A stretch of 64,000 bases of DNA, taken from contig CAVPUH010000012.1 in the NCBI GenBank assembly GCA_963708795.1, positions 62,001 to 126,000 on the forward strand, given 5' to 3'. The notes below the pieces were generated by a model, which was not told the DNA's origin, did no database searches, and saw only the letters and a program-made list of their open reading frames with translations. The first letter of the stretch is position 1; every line of letters starts with the position of its first letter. Made by a program: the position numbers and the translations under genes. Shown here in pieces: positions 56,545-64,000 of the stretch. The stretch is from DAIQRJ01 sp963708795 (GTDB lineage: Bacteria > Actinomycetota > Actinomycetes > Propionibacteriales > DAIQRJ01).

Positions 56545-57520
56545 GTGAACGCGTTGATGACCCGCCTGGCGGGAACCGGCCGATGCCTCGTGTCGGGGGT
56601 CGTCAACGTCACCCCGGACTCGTTCTCCGACGGTGGGCTCTGGTGGGAGCCGGCCGACGCGATCGCCCACGGTCTGGAGATGCTCGAGACCGGTGCGGAC
56701 ATCCTCGACGTGGGCGGGGAGTCGACCCGGCCCGGTGCGCATTCGGCCGCCGGTCGAGGAGGAGCTCCGGCGCGTCCTGCCGGTCATCCGGGAACTCGCG
56801 GCCGCCGGCGCGGTCGTCAGCGTGGACACGATGCGCAGCGAGGTGGCCGAGAAGGCGCTCGATCTCGGCGCTCAACTGGTGAACGACGTGTCCGGCGGGC
56901 TGGCCGACGAGCGCATGCTGCCGCTGGTCGCCGAGCGTCGGGTCGGCTACATCGCCATGCACTGGCGAGGTCACGCGCGCGACATGCAGGATCACGCGGT
57001 CTACGACGACGTGGCGGACGACGTGCTCGCGGAGCTGAGTCAGCGGGCCGCGGAGATCGTGGTGGCCGGGGTCGATCCGGGGGACCTGATCCTCGATCCC
57101 GGACTCGGCTTCGCGAAGACCTCGGACCAGAACTGGACCCTGCTCGACCGGCTGGAGGAGTTCGTCGCGCTCGGGTTCCCGTTGCTGCTCGGTGCCAGCC
57201 GCAAGGCCTTCCTCGGAAAGCTCCTGGCCGACCCCGGCACCGGCGATCCCCGACCGGCACGACGCCGCGATGCGGCCTCGGCTGCGCTGTCCACACTCGC
57301 CGCGGCGGCCGGGGTGTGGTGCGTCCGAGCCCACGACGTGGAGCCGTCGCTCGACGCGGTGAAGGTGGTGGCCCGTCTCGAAGGCCGAGCGCGCGCAGGC
57401 AGGGCCATCGGCCGCTCGGCCGTCGTGAGCGGTCGGGTAATCTGCCCCTGCTCCCGCACTCCCGCGCCACCGATACGCTGCGTTACGCGCCGGTTGCAGG
57501 CTGGTTGCCCAACCCGTTGA
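56545..57520 (+). CDS. folP: Dihydropteroate synthase (one frameshift)
   Basis: Joins p-aminobenzoate to dihydropterin pyrophosphate; the sulfonamide target. N-terminal motifs VSGVVNVTPDSFSDGG and GADILDVGGESTRPGAHS lie in the first frame. The rest (PVEEELRRVLPVIREL, VSVDTMRSEVAEKALDLGAQ, LVNDVSGG, VGYIAMHWRG, DLILDPGLGFAKTSDQNW, FPLLLGASRKAFLGKLL, VWCVRAHDVEPSLDAVKV) is in the second, so one base shift near 56745 must be corrected. GTG start at 56545. Because folate synthesis is usually essential, the shift is probably an error. The C-terminus runs slightly longer than usual. Confidence 0.93.
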
Positions 57521-57593
57521 GCAGCCGTGCGAACCTCGCGCCACACCCGTCCCGTCCCGCCGTTCGCCGGGTCGAACCCGAAGGGAGCACGCC

Positions 57594-57956
57594 ATGGCCG
57601 ATCAGGTCAGCTTGACCGGCCTCGCCGTGCGCGGTCGGCACGGCGTCTTCCCCGAAGAGAAGCGGGACGGCCAGGTCTTCGTCGTCGACGTCGTCCTCCA
57701 CCTCGACACCAGACCCGCCGCCGCGTCCGATGACCTGGCGGCGACCGCGAACTACGCCGAGCTGGCCGCATCGATCACGGAGATCGTGGAGGGTGACCCG
57801 GTCGACCTGATCGAGACACTCGCCGCTCGTATCGCCGACCGGTGCCTGGAGAACCCCCTCGTGGAGTCCACCAGGGTGACCGTGCACAAACCCCATGCCC
57901 CGATACCCGTCGAGTTCGCCGACGTGGCCGTGACCATAGACCGGAGCAGATCATGA
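57594..57956 (+). CDS. folB: Dihydroneopterin aldolase
   Basis: A 120-residue enzyme of folate synthesis that cleaves dihydroneopterin to hydroxymethyl-dihydropterin. Typical segments: LTGLAVRGRHGVFPEEKRDGQ with the catalytic Glu, ATANYAELAASITEIVEGDPVDLIETLAARIAD and VTVHKPHAPIPVEFADVAVTI with the catalytic Lys. The ATG at 57594 follows AAGGGAGC. The gene overlaps folK by ATGA. Confidence 0.96.
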   Translation: MADQVSLTGLAVRGRHGVFPEEKRDGQVFVVDVVLHLDTRPAAASDDLAATANYAELAASITEIVEGDPVDLIETLAARIADRCLENPLVESTRVTVHKPHAPIPVEFADVAVTIDRSRS

Positions 57957-58519
57957 CGTCCTCGCCCAGCCCCAACGTCATCAGCACCGACACGATGACC
58001 GGCCAGCTCACGCCGATCCGCAAGGTCGTCCTGGCCATCGGCTCGAACCTCGGCGACCGCGAGGCCAACCTCGTCGGCGCGGTGGACAGCCTGCAGGAGA
58101 CACCCGATCTCGTCCTGCGGCACGTCTCCCGCGTGTACGCCAGCGCCGCCGTGGACGCCCCGGCGGGCTCACCTGATTTCTACAACGCCGTCGTGGTGGC
58201 CGACAGCATGCTCAGCCCGCAGATGCTGCTCGAACGGGCGCTGGCGGTCGAGGACGCGTTCGGCCGGGAGCGGGGCGAGCGGAACGCCCCACGCACCCTC
58301 GACGTCGATCTGGTCGTCGTCGGCGAGGCGACCAGTTCGACCGAGGAGCTCGCGCTCCCGCACCCACGGGCCCATGAGCGCGCCTTCGTCGTCGTGCCGT
58401 GGCTCGAGGTCGATCCGTCGGCCGAGATCCCGGGACGCGGCCGCCTGATCGACCTGCTGAAGACGCTCGACACGTCGGGCTTGCGGGTCGTCACGGGCAT
58501 CGACCTCGTCCGAGGGTGA
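57953..58519 (+). CDS. folK: 2-amino-4-hydroxy-6-hydroxymethyldihydropteridine diphosphokinase
   Basis: A 188-residue enzyme that adds pyrophosphate to hydroxymethyl-dihydropterin before folP acts. Signatures are VVLAIGSNLGDREANLVGAV, VSRVYASAAVDAPAGSPDFYNAVV and the metal/ATP motif RNAPRTLDVDLVVVGE, then LALPHPRAHERAFVVVPWLEV. About 20 extra N-terminal residues precede the family core. It overlaps folB and the next gene at both ends, showing translational coupling. Confidence 0.95.
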   Translation: MTSSPSPNVISTDTMTGQLTPIRKVVLAIGSNLGDREANLVGAVDSLQETPDLVLRHVSRVYASAAVDAPAGSPDFYNAVVVADSMLSPQMLLERALAVEDAFGRERGERNAPRTLDVDLVVVGEATSSTEELALPHPRAHERAFVVVPWLEVDPSAEIPGRGRLIDLLKTLDTSGLRVVTGIDLVRG

Positions 58520-59025
58520 GCCGACCGGGGGACACCCGGCCGGGTCCCCGACCCACCTTGCACACGACGTCGCCGCTGCTCGTCGTGGTCCTCGCGGTTC
58601 TCGGTGGGTGCGTCGGGTGGGTCACCGCCGTCCTCCTCGACTCGACCTCTCGCCCGGTGGTGGGGATCTCCTGGGCGGTCACAGCCGTGTGGGGAGTGTT
58701 CGCGGCGGTCGTCCTCGGGGCCGCCTGGCGCATCCACGACGCTCTCCAGCGCAAGAAGCAGCGGATCCAGTCGGCGCTCGCGGTCCGCCTGCTCGTGTTG
58801 GGCAAGGCGACCGCGATCGTCGCTCCGGCGGTGGGCGGCTTCTACGCCGGCCTGGGATTGTGGCGAGCGACCGTCGGACCGGGTTCGTTCACGCAGTCCG
58901 CGACCCTCGCCCTGCTCGTCGGTGCACTGGCCCTGTTCGCGGCGGCCGTCGGCGGGTTACTGCTCGAGGTCTCCTGTCGTCGACCGACCGATCACGACGA
59001 CGACGGCGGCGCCGCCCGCGCTTGA
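58516..59025 (+). CDS. DUF3180 membrane protein
   Basis: A 169-residue protein with four hydrophobic helices (SPLLVVVLAVLGGCVGWVTAV, SWAVTAVWGVFAAVVLGAAW, AIVAPAVGGFYAGLGLW, ATLALLVGALALFAAAVGGLL) and a short acidic cytoplasmic tail. DUF3180 proteins regularly follow folK in actinobacteria, but no function is known. It starts at a GTG overlapping the folK stop. Confidence 0.9.
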   Translation: MSRPGDTRPGPRPTLHTTSPLLVVVLAVLGGCVGWVTAVLLDSTSRPVVGISWAVTAVWGVFAAVVLGAAWRIHDALQRKKQRIQSALAVRLLVLGKATAIVAPAVGGFYAGLGLWRATVGPGSFTQSATLALLVGALALFAAAVGGLLLEVSCRRPTDHDDDGGAARA

Positions 59026-59083
59026 CGGTTGCGGGTGCGTGTCCCGCGGGTCCGATGCGACCGCGGATCCCTACGCTGAGCTC

Positions 59084-59614
59084 ATGTCGAACAGCCGTCG
59101 CGTGCCCCTGAGCCCGAAGCGCCGGACCGCCTACCTGGCGATCGGGCTCGCCGCCGTCCTCGTGGTCGCGGCGCTCGTCGCCGATCGCCCGATCTTCGCG
59201 GCGATCGCTGCGGTCGCGACGGTGGTTCTGGCGGCCATCGCGGTCGGCTGCCTCGTACGTGAGGTGCTCGATACGCGCCTCGCGGCGGCGGCGGACGCCC
59301 TCGCCACCTCCGTGGACTACGGCCGGCTCTCGACCGAGCGCGCTGCGGAGCATCTCGCGGAAGTTCGCCGGCTGGAGGCCCGGTTGACGACCGCCCAGGC
59401 GTCGAACGTCGCCCTGCAGGCAGAGTGCGGACGACTCTCGGACATTGTCGCCGACCTCCACCTGACGAATGCCCGGCTCCGGGCCGAGCGGGCCGACCAC
59501 GTCGATCGCGCGGAACGTGCCGAGGTCGAGTCGCTGCCCCCGGTCATCCAGCTCCCGGTCGCTGCGACGGTCGACCGGCGCGCAGCCGGCGACGGCGAAC
59601 GCCGCCACGCCTGA
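59084..59614 (+). CDS. Membrane protein with coiled coil, function unknown
   Basis: A 176-residue protein: two adjacent N-terminal helices (AYLAIGLAAVLVVAALVA, IFAAIAAVATVVLAAIAVG) are followed by a cytoplasmic helical region likely to form a coiled coil (TERAAEHLAEVRRLEARLTT through NARLRAERADHVDRAERAEV). The C-terminal end is unstructured. I do not recognise a family; position after DUF3180 suggests the same transcript. Such two-helix/coiled-coil proteins are often accessory to envelope or division processes, but this is only an analogy. Confidence 0.75.
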   Translation: MSNSRRVPLSPKRRTAYLAIGLAAVLVVAALVADRPIFAAIAAVATVVLAAIAVGCLVREVLDTRLAAAADALATSVDYGRLSTERAAEHLAEVRRLEARLTTAQASNVALQAECGRLSDIVADLHLTNARLRAERADHVDRAERAEVESLPPVIQLPVAATVDRRAAGDGERRHA

Positions 59615-59631
59615 AGCTCACTCCGCCAGCC

Positions 59632-60390
59632 TCAGGACCGGCGGAGCGCCATGACGATGACCACCACGAGCAGCACCAGGTAGAGCCCGGTCACGCACGA
59701 CGACACGATCAGGCCGGCCTTCGCGAGCCCGCGTCCGGTCTGCGGCTGCTCGCCGACCGCGGCGACGGTCCCACGCTGAAGTGCGACGTCGGACGTGCGG
59801 ATCTGGACCAGCGCGAGATAGCCGGTGACGATGCCGATCGGCGCCGGGATCCCACAGAAGACTCCCGCGATGCCGAGCACGAGCGACGACACGGCGTACC
59901 GGTTCGTCTGCCGGACGACCGTGGTCTGCCAACTCGGCCCCCACGCCGTGGGCACCACCCGGGTGACCACCCGGCTGAGCACGCGCGGATCGGCGTCGAC
60001 GAACTGGTGGCCGTACGGACCGGGCGGGAGGTCGGGCGGCGGCCCGTCCGCTCGACCAGGTGACGTCACCGGCAGTCGGCCACGTCGACGCGTGGGCAGC
60101 GCGACGGTTGGCCCCGTCACGGTTGGCCCCGCCACGGTCGGCTGCACGACCGTGGGGGTGGCACTCGGAAGAATCGGTGCGGCGCCGCGGTCGCGCAGAT
60201 CGCCGAGGTCCGGGAGGTCGTCGACGATCGCCGCCAGCTCTCCGACCGTCCGCACGCTCGAGAGATGGGCCAGCCGCCCGGCGCACTCGTCGGCGTCGAT
60301 GACCAACGCCTGACCGGACCGGCGGATCCGCTCGTCGGCCAGCTCCCGCTCGGTCGCCGTGACCGGTCGCCGGTAGAGCGACGGTTCCAT
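59632..60390 (-). CDS. DUF4190-type membrane protein with DUF1707-like start
   Basis: A 252-residue protein. The first 65 residues (VTATERELADERIRRSGQ, CAGRLAHLSSVRTVGELAAI, VDDLPDLGDLR) resemble the short helical DUF1707 domain. A Pro/Thr linker with TVAGPTVTGPTVALPT repeats follows. The C-terminal part has two or three helices typical of DUF4190 proteins (YAVSSLVLGIAGVFCGIPAPI, AKAGLIVSSCVTGLYLVLLV). The ATG at 60390 has GAGGAGGG directly upstream. It is divergent from the DUF2520 gene. Function unknown. Confidence 0.8.
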   Translation of the reverse strand: MEPSLYRRPVTATERELADERIRRSGQALVIDADECAGRLAHLSSVRTVGELAAIVDDLPDLGDLRDRGAAPILPSATPTVVQPTVAGPTVTGPTVALPTRRRGRLPVTSPGRADGPPPDLPPGPYGHQFVDADPRVLSRVVTRVVPTAWGPSWQTTVVRQTNRYAVSSLVLGIAGVFCGIPAPIGIVTGYLALVQIRTSDVALQRGTVAAVGEQPQTGRGLAKAGLIVSSCVTGLYLVLLVVVIVMALRRS

Positions 60391-60444
60391 GGCCCTCCTC
60401 GACGCAATACACAGCGCTGCGCGCCAGTGTTCCAGACTGAGGGT

Positions 60445-61365
60445 GTGCAGCAGCCCGGCGACGACGGCGACCGACTCCTGTCCGTGTCCGGCGCCGTCGG
60501 GCTGATCGGGCCCGGTCGGGCCGGGACCGTGCTGGCCGCAGCGATGAGAACGGTCGGTCGGCCGGTGGGAGGGTGGACCGGCCGCGACCGCGTCTCGCCC
60601 GCCGCGCAGGACCGGGTCCGGCGGTTGTTGCCGGAGGTGCCGCGGCTGTCGCTCGCCCGGCTGGTCGCCACGAGCGACCGCGTGCTGATCGCCGTGCCCG
60701 ATGCCGCGATCGCGGGCGTCGTGAGCCAGTTGGTCGAGATCGTCGCCACCGTCCCCGATCCGCCGACCTTCTACTGGCACCTGAGTGGGCTGACCGGTGT
60801 GGCCGCCCTCGACCGGTTGCGAGCTCCGGGCATCGCGCTCGCGGCCCTGCACCCGGCCATGACGTTCAGCGGTCGAGCGACGGATCTCGACCGCCTCGAC
60901 GGCCTCCACTGGGCGTGCACCTGCGCGCCCGCGGACTCCGCTCGCGCCCACGCGGTCGTCGAGGAGCTCGGCGGCCGGCCCCTCGATGTGGCCGAGGAGG
61001 ACCGCGCGACCTACCACGCCGCGTTGTCGCACGCGTCGAACTTCCTCGCGGTGCTGCAGCGGCAGGCGGTCGATCTCCTCGCCGCGGCCGGAATCGCCGA
61101 CGGGCCCGCGCTGCTCGGCCCGCTGGTGCGATCCGCCCTCGACGACGCCCTCGGTTCGACGCCGGCCTGGACGGGGCCGGTGAGCCGCGCCGACGCGGGC
61201 ACGATCGCCGCTCACCTCGACGTCATGGCCGATCCGGACACGAGGTCGGCCTACGTGGCGCTGACCCGGGCGACGCTCCACCGCATGCTGGCCGACGGGT
61301 CGTCGGACGTCGATGCCGTCAGGCGGGTGGAGGCCGTGCTCGACGACCTGACGGACCGCCGATGA
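60445..61365 (+). CDS. Rossmann-fold/DUF2520 protein
   Basis: A 306-residue oxidoreductase-like protein. The N-terminal Rossmann fold binds NAD(P) (VGLIGPGRAGTVLAAAM, VLIAVPDAAIAGVVSQL) and the C-terminal DUF2520 domain (ALHPAMTFSGRATDLDRLDG, ATYHAALSHASNFLAVLQRQ) is helical. This family normally lies directly before panC in actinobacteria; a ketopantoate-reductase-like role has been considered because of that location, but is not shown. GTG start with GAGGGT just before. Confidence 0.9.
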   Translation: MQQPGDDGDRLLSVSGAVGLIGPGRAGTVLAAAMRTVGRPVGGWTGRDRVSPAAQDRVRRLLPEVPRLSLARLVATSDRVLIAVPDAAIAGVVSQLVEIVATVPDPPTFYWHLSGLTGVAALDRLRAPGIALAALHPAMTFSGRATDLDRLDGLHWACTCAPADSARAHAVVEELGGRPLDVAEEDRATYHAALSHASNFLAVLQRQAVDLLAAAGIADGPALLGPLVRSALDDALGSTPAWTGPVSRADAGTIAAHLDVMADPDTRSAYVALTRATLHRMLADGSSDVDAVRRVEAVLDDLTDRR

Positions 61366-61439
61366 GCCCGCGATCAGGTGGACACTGCGACACCCGACCT
61401 GCCCGTCCCGCGCATGACACCTGCCGAACGAGGAGCCCG

Positions 61440-62280
61440 ATGGACGTCGTCCACACCCACACCGAGCTGAGCGAGCGACTTGGCGACTCGGCCCGCACCA
61501 GCCGAGCCGTCGTCATGACGATGGGTGCGTTGCACGACGGCCACCTGAGCCTGGTCCGGCGGGCCCGGGCGGAGGTCGGAGCTGCGGGCCTGGTGGTGGC
61601 CACGGTCTTCGTGAATCCGCTGCAGTTCGGCGACCCGGCCGACCTGGCTCGCTACCCGCGCACCCTGCCCGAGGACGTGGCCGCACTCGACGCCGCCGGG
61701 GTGGACGTCGTGTACGCGCCGGACGTCGCGGACATGTACCCGCGCCCGGTGACGGTCACGCTGGATCCCGGCCGCCTCGGCGCCGAGCTCGAAGGTGCTC
61801 AGCGACCCGGCCACTTCGCGGGCATGCTCACGGTGGTCGCGAAGCTGCTCGTCCGTACCGGCGCCCGCGTTTCGGTCTTCGGCGCCAAGGACTATCAACA
61901 GCTGGTGCTCATCCGCCGGATGGTGGCCGATCTCGACCTCGGCGTGCAGGTGATCGGTGCGCCGATCGTGCGGGATCCAGACGGTCTCGCGCTGTCGAGC
62001 CGCAACCGCTTCCTCGACCCGGACCAGCGTGCCCGAGCGCTCGCACTCTCCGGGTCGCTCGCGGCTGCCCGGCGCTCGGCGGCCGAGGGCGGCACTGCCG
62101 CGGACGCCCTGCACGCGGCCGTCGCAGGTGCTGGCAGCCGCGGACGTGACGCCCGACTACCTCGAGATCCGTGACCCCGATCTCGGCGCTCCGCCCGACC
62201 GCGGCGAGGCGCGGCTCCTGGTGGCCGCCGCGTTCGGTCCGACCCGGTTGATCGACAATGGTCTCGTGACGTTCGTGTGA
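61440..62280 (+). CDS. panC: Pantothenate synthetase (one frameshift)
   Basis: Joins pantoate and beta-alanine using ATP, the last step of vitamin B5 synthesis. ATP motif MTMGALHDGHLSLVRRA, VVATVFVNPLQFGDPADLARYPR, the pantoate site (ELEGAQRPGHFAGMLTVVAKL), FGAKDYQQLVLIRRMVADLD and DGLALSSRNRFL are complete. A one-base shift near 62125 is needed to reach the end (DVTPDYLEIRDPDLGAPP, ARLLVAAAFGPTRLIDN). panD follows 108 bases downstream and supplies beta-alanine. Because the enzyme is needed without external pantothenate, the shift is likely an error. Confidence 0.94.
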
Positions 62281-62332
62281 ACGCCGTGCGTCGAGAGGTC
62301 GCCAAGCTCACACACCCGTCGGACCCACGGGA

Positions 62333-62360
62333 TTGACCCGTTGGACCACACTGGTAGTTC
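62333..62360 (+). promoter_or_regulatory. Candidate promoter for panD-nadB
   Basis: TTGACC (62333-62338) and TAGTTC (62355-62360) are 16 bases apart, a plausible housekeeping promoter placed about 30 bases before the panD start. AGGAG at about 62373 is the panD ribosome site. The -10 box is imperfect. Confidence 0.45.
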
Positions 62361-62388
62361 ACGCGTCGACCGACAGGAGTGACCGTCC

Positions 62389-62826
62389 GTGCTGCGGCAC
62401 ATGCTGACTTCCAAGATCCACCGCGCCACGGTGACGGAGGCCGATCTGCACTACGTCGGCTCGATCACCGTCGACGAGGATCTGCTCGACGCCGCGGGGC
62501 TGGTGGAGGGCGAGAAGGTGCTGGTGGTCGACGTGACCACCGGTGCGCGGCTCGAGACCTACTGCATCATCGGCCGCCGCGGGAGCGGCGTCATCGGCAT
62601 CAACGGTGCCGCGGCCCACCTGGTCGCTCCCGGCGACGTGGTGATCGTCATGGCGTTCGGGATGCTCGACGCGGTTGAGCTGGCCGAGCACGAGCCCAAG
62701 GTCGTGTTCGTGGACGCGCGCAACCACATCGTGGATCTCGGCCACGACCCGAAGGCGGTCCCGCCCGGACACGGCCTCGGTACCAGCGCGAACGTCTCGC
62801 AACTGCCCCGGGTGAGCGCCCGGTGA
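62389..62826 (+). CDS. panD: Aspartate 1-decarboxylase
   Basis: A 145-residue pyruvoyl enzyme making beta-alanine from aspartate. The proenzyme cleaves itself between Gly and Ser in LHYVGSITVDEDLLDAAG; other signatures are HMLTSKIHRATVTEADL, GARLETYCIIGRRGSGVIGI and NGAAAHLVAPGDVVIVMAFG. The start is a GTG at 62389. It overlaps nadB by GTGA, so the two are translated together, linking aspartate use for pantothenate and NAD. Confidence 0.97.
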   Translation: MLRHMLTSKIHRATVTEADLHYVGSITVDEDLLDAAGLVEGEKVLVVDVTTGARLETYCIIGRRGSGVIGINGAAAHLVAPGDVVIVMAFGMLDAVELAEHEPKVVFVDARNHIVDLGHDPKAVPPGHGLGTSANVSQLPRVSAR

Positions 62827-64000
62827 ACGCCGGGCCCACCATCGCACGTCGCCTCCCCGCCCCGCCGCCGGGCTGGACCGTGGCCACCGATGTCGTCGTG
62901 GTCGGCACCGGCATCGCCGGCCTCACGGTCGCGCTCAACCTGCACGAAGCAGGGCATCGCGTGCTCGTCGTCACCAAGGACGTCCTGCGCTCGGGCTCCA
63001 CCCGCTGGGCTCAGGGCGGCATCGCCGCGGCTCTCGACCCGGGCGACTCGCCGCAGGAGCATCTCGACGACACCCTCGTCGCCGGCGCGGGTGTCTGCGA
63101 CGAGGCGGCCGTCCGACTGCTCGTCACCGAAGGCCCGGACGCGGTGGCGGAGCTGATCGAACGCGGGGCGATGTTCGACCGAACCGGAGCCGGTGAACTG
63201 TCCCTCACCCGTGAGGGCGGGCACCATCGCGATCGCATCGCCCACGCCGGTGGTGACGCCACCGGCGCGGAGATCTCCCGCGCCCTCGTGGCTGCGTTAC
63301 AGGCCGCCGACGGGATCGAGGTCGTGGAGCACGCGCTCGCCCTCGACCTGCGACTCGATGCCGAAGGTGGCGTCCGCGGACTCAGCCTGCACGTCATGGG
63401 GGAGGGCCAGCGCGACGGCGTCGGCGCGGTGGAATGCCGGTCGGTGGTGCTGGCCAGCGGCGGTCTCGGCCAGATCTTCGCCTCGACGACGAACCCGCCC
63501 GAGTCGACGGCGGACGGGATGGCGATGGCGCTCCGAGCCGGCGCGGTCCTGCGCGATCTGGAGTTCGTCCAGTTCCATCCCACCGTCCTCTGGCTCGGTG
63601 CGGGCTCACGCGGGCAGCAGCCGCTGGTCAGCGAGGCCGTCCGGGGCGAGGGCGCCGTGCTGGTGGACGCTGCCGGCGAGCGCGTCATGCTCGGCGTCCA
63701 TCCGATGGCCGACCTCGCGCCGCGAGACGTCGTCTCGGCCGCGATCGTGGCCCGGATGCGGGAGACCGGAACCGACCACGTGTACCTCGATGCGCGGGCC
63801 TTCGGTGCGCAGCGCTGGGAACAGCGGTTCCCGACCATCCTCGCGGCGTGCCGTGAGCACGGCATCGACCCCGTGAACCAGCTGATCCCCGTCGCCCCGG
63901 CCTGCCACTACGCCTCGGGCGGGGTCGCGACCGACATCGACGGCCGCTCGTCGATCCCTGGCCTGTACGCGTGCGGCGAGGTGGCCTGCACGGGCGTCCA
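62823..64000 (+). CDS. nadB: L-aspartate oxidase (cut by window end)
   Basis: The first 392 residues of the FAD enzyme that oxidises aspartate to iminoaspartate in NAD synthesis. FAD-binding VVVVGTGIAGLTVALNL, the active-site region STRWAQGGIAAALDPGDSP, RAGAVLRDLEFVQFHPTVLW, LVSEAVRGEGAVLVD, and PACHYASGGVATDIDGRSS (with the catalytic His/Arg zone) are in order, in an open frame up to the last base. GTG start overlapping panD. nadA and nadC are not seen in the window. Confidence 0.96.
   Translation, partial: MNAGPTIARRLPAPPPGWTVATDVVVVGTGIAGLTVALNLHEAGHRVLVVTKDVLRSGSTRWAQGGIAAALDPGDSPQEHLDDTLVAGAGVCDEAAVRLLVTEGPDAVAELIERGAMFDRTGAGELSLTREGGHHRDRIAHAGGDATGAEISRALVAALQAADGIEVVEHALALDLRLDAEGGVRGLSLHVMGEGQRDGVGAVECRSVVLASGGLGQIFASTTNPPESTADGMAMALRAGAVLRDLEFVQFHPTVLWLGAGSRGQQPLVSEAVRGEGAVLVDAAGERVMLGVHPMADLAPRDVVSAAIVARMRETGTDHVYLDARAFGAQRWEQRFPTILAACREHGIDPVNQLIPVAPACHYASGGVATDIDGRSSIPGLYACGEVACTGV

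Overview
The window is a 64 kb piece of a very GC-rich bacterial chromosome, almost certainly an actinomycete. The support is the gene set and order: tilS-hpt-ftsH-folE-folP-folB-folK-DUF3180 followed by a DUF2520 protein-panC-panD-nadB, a DUF2342 zinc metalloprotease, a CopC/CopD-CtaG pair, NlpC/P60 and D,D-carboxypeptidase wall enzymes, many GTG starts and GTGA/ATGA stop-start overlaps. A genus cannot be assigned from sequence alone. No rRNA, tRNA, CRISPR array, insertion sequence or prophage was seen.

Layout. 1-930 has no gene but carries a terminator-like hairpin and 62-bp direct repeats. 0.9-9.4 kb holds a DUF3224 protein, a CorA transporter, a nucleoside-phosphorylase-like protein, an alpha-glucosidase, a fatty-acid desaturase and a two-component system. 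9.4-12.9 kb is a tight five-gene redox operon: FAD:protein FMN transferase, a ferric-reductase-like membrane protein, a NuoF-like flavo/iron-sulfur protein, a ferredoxin and a small Gly/Ser-rich exported protein. 12.9-32 kb is a mixed accessory stretch: aldo/keto reductase, deazaflavin reductase-like protein, L,D-transpeptidase, enolase-superfamily enzyme, superoxide dismutase, PhyH dioxygenase with a divergent AraC regulator, gamma-glutamyltransferase, EamA exporter, GH51 arabinofuranosidase, a second AraC regulator, a large amidase, a D-lactate/glycolate-type FAD/Fe-S dehydrogenase and a sirtuin. 32-43 kb holds a small basic protein, copC, a copD-ctaG fusion, a GtrA protein beside the wreck of a two-component system, an SMP-30 protein, paired M16 peptidases and an MFS exporter. 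42.8-43.6 kb is a gene-free repeat array. 43.9-52.3 kb holds wall enzymes, pyrophosphatase and housekeeping genes. 52.4-64 kb is the ftsH/folate/pantothenate/NAD block, with an SOS-controlled dinB inserted in reverse between folE and folP. nadB runs off the right edge.

Two features dominate on close reading. First, at least a dozen genes need one or more single-base shifts to give full-length products. They include folP and panC, which are normally indispensable, so many of these shifts are better explained as base-calling or assembly errors than as pseudogenes; affected entries are flagged. Second, a repeat family headed by GAGTGGGCGCGTC forms the array at 42.8-43.6 kb and recurs singly near 18.2 kb (as a palindrome) and 27.9 kb. 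The most interesting functional unit is the 9.4-12.9 kb flavinylation/electron-transfer operon, which contains the flavin-attaching enzyme but no recognisable FMN-binding acceptor domain.
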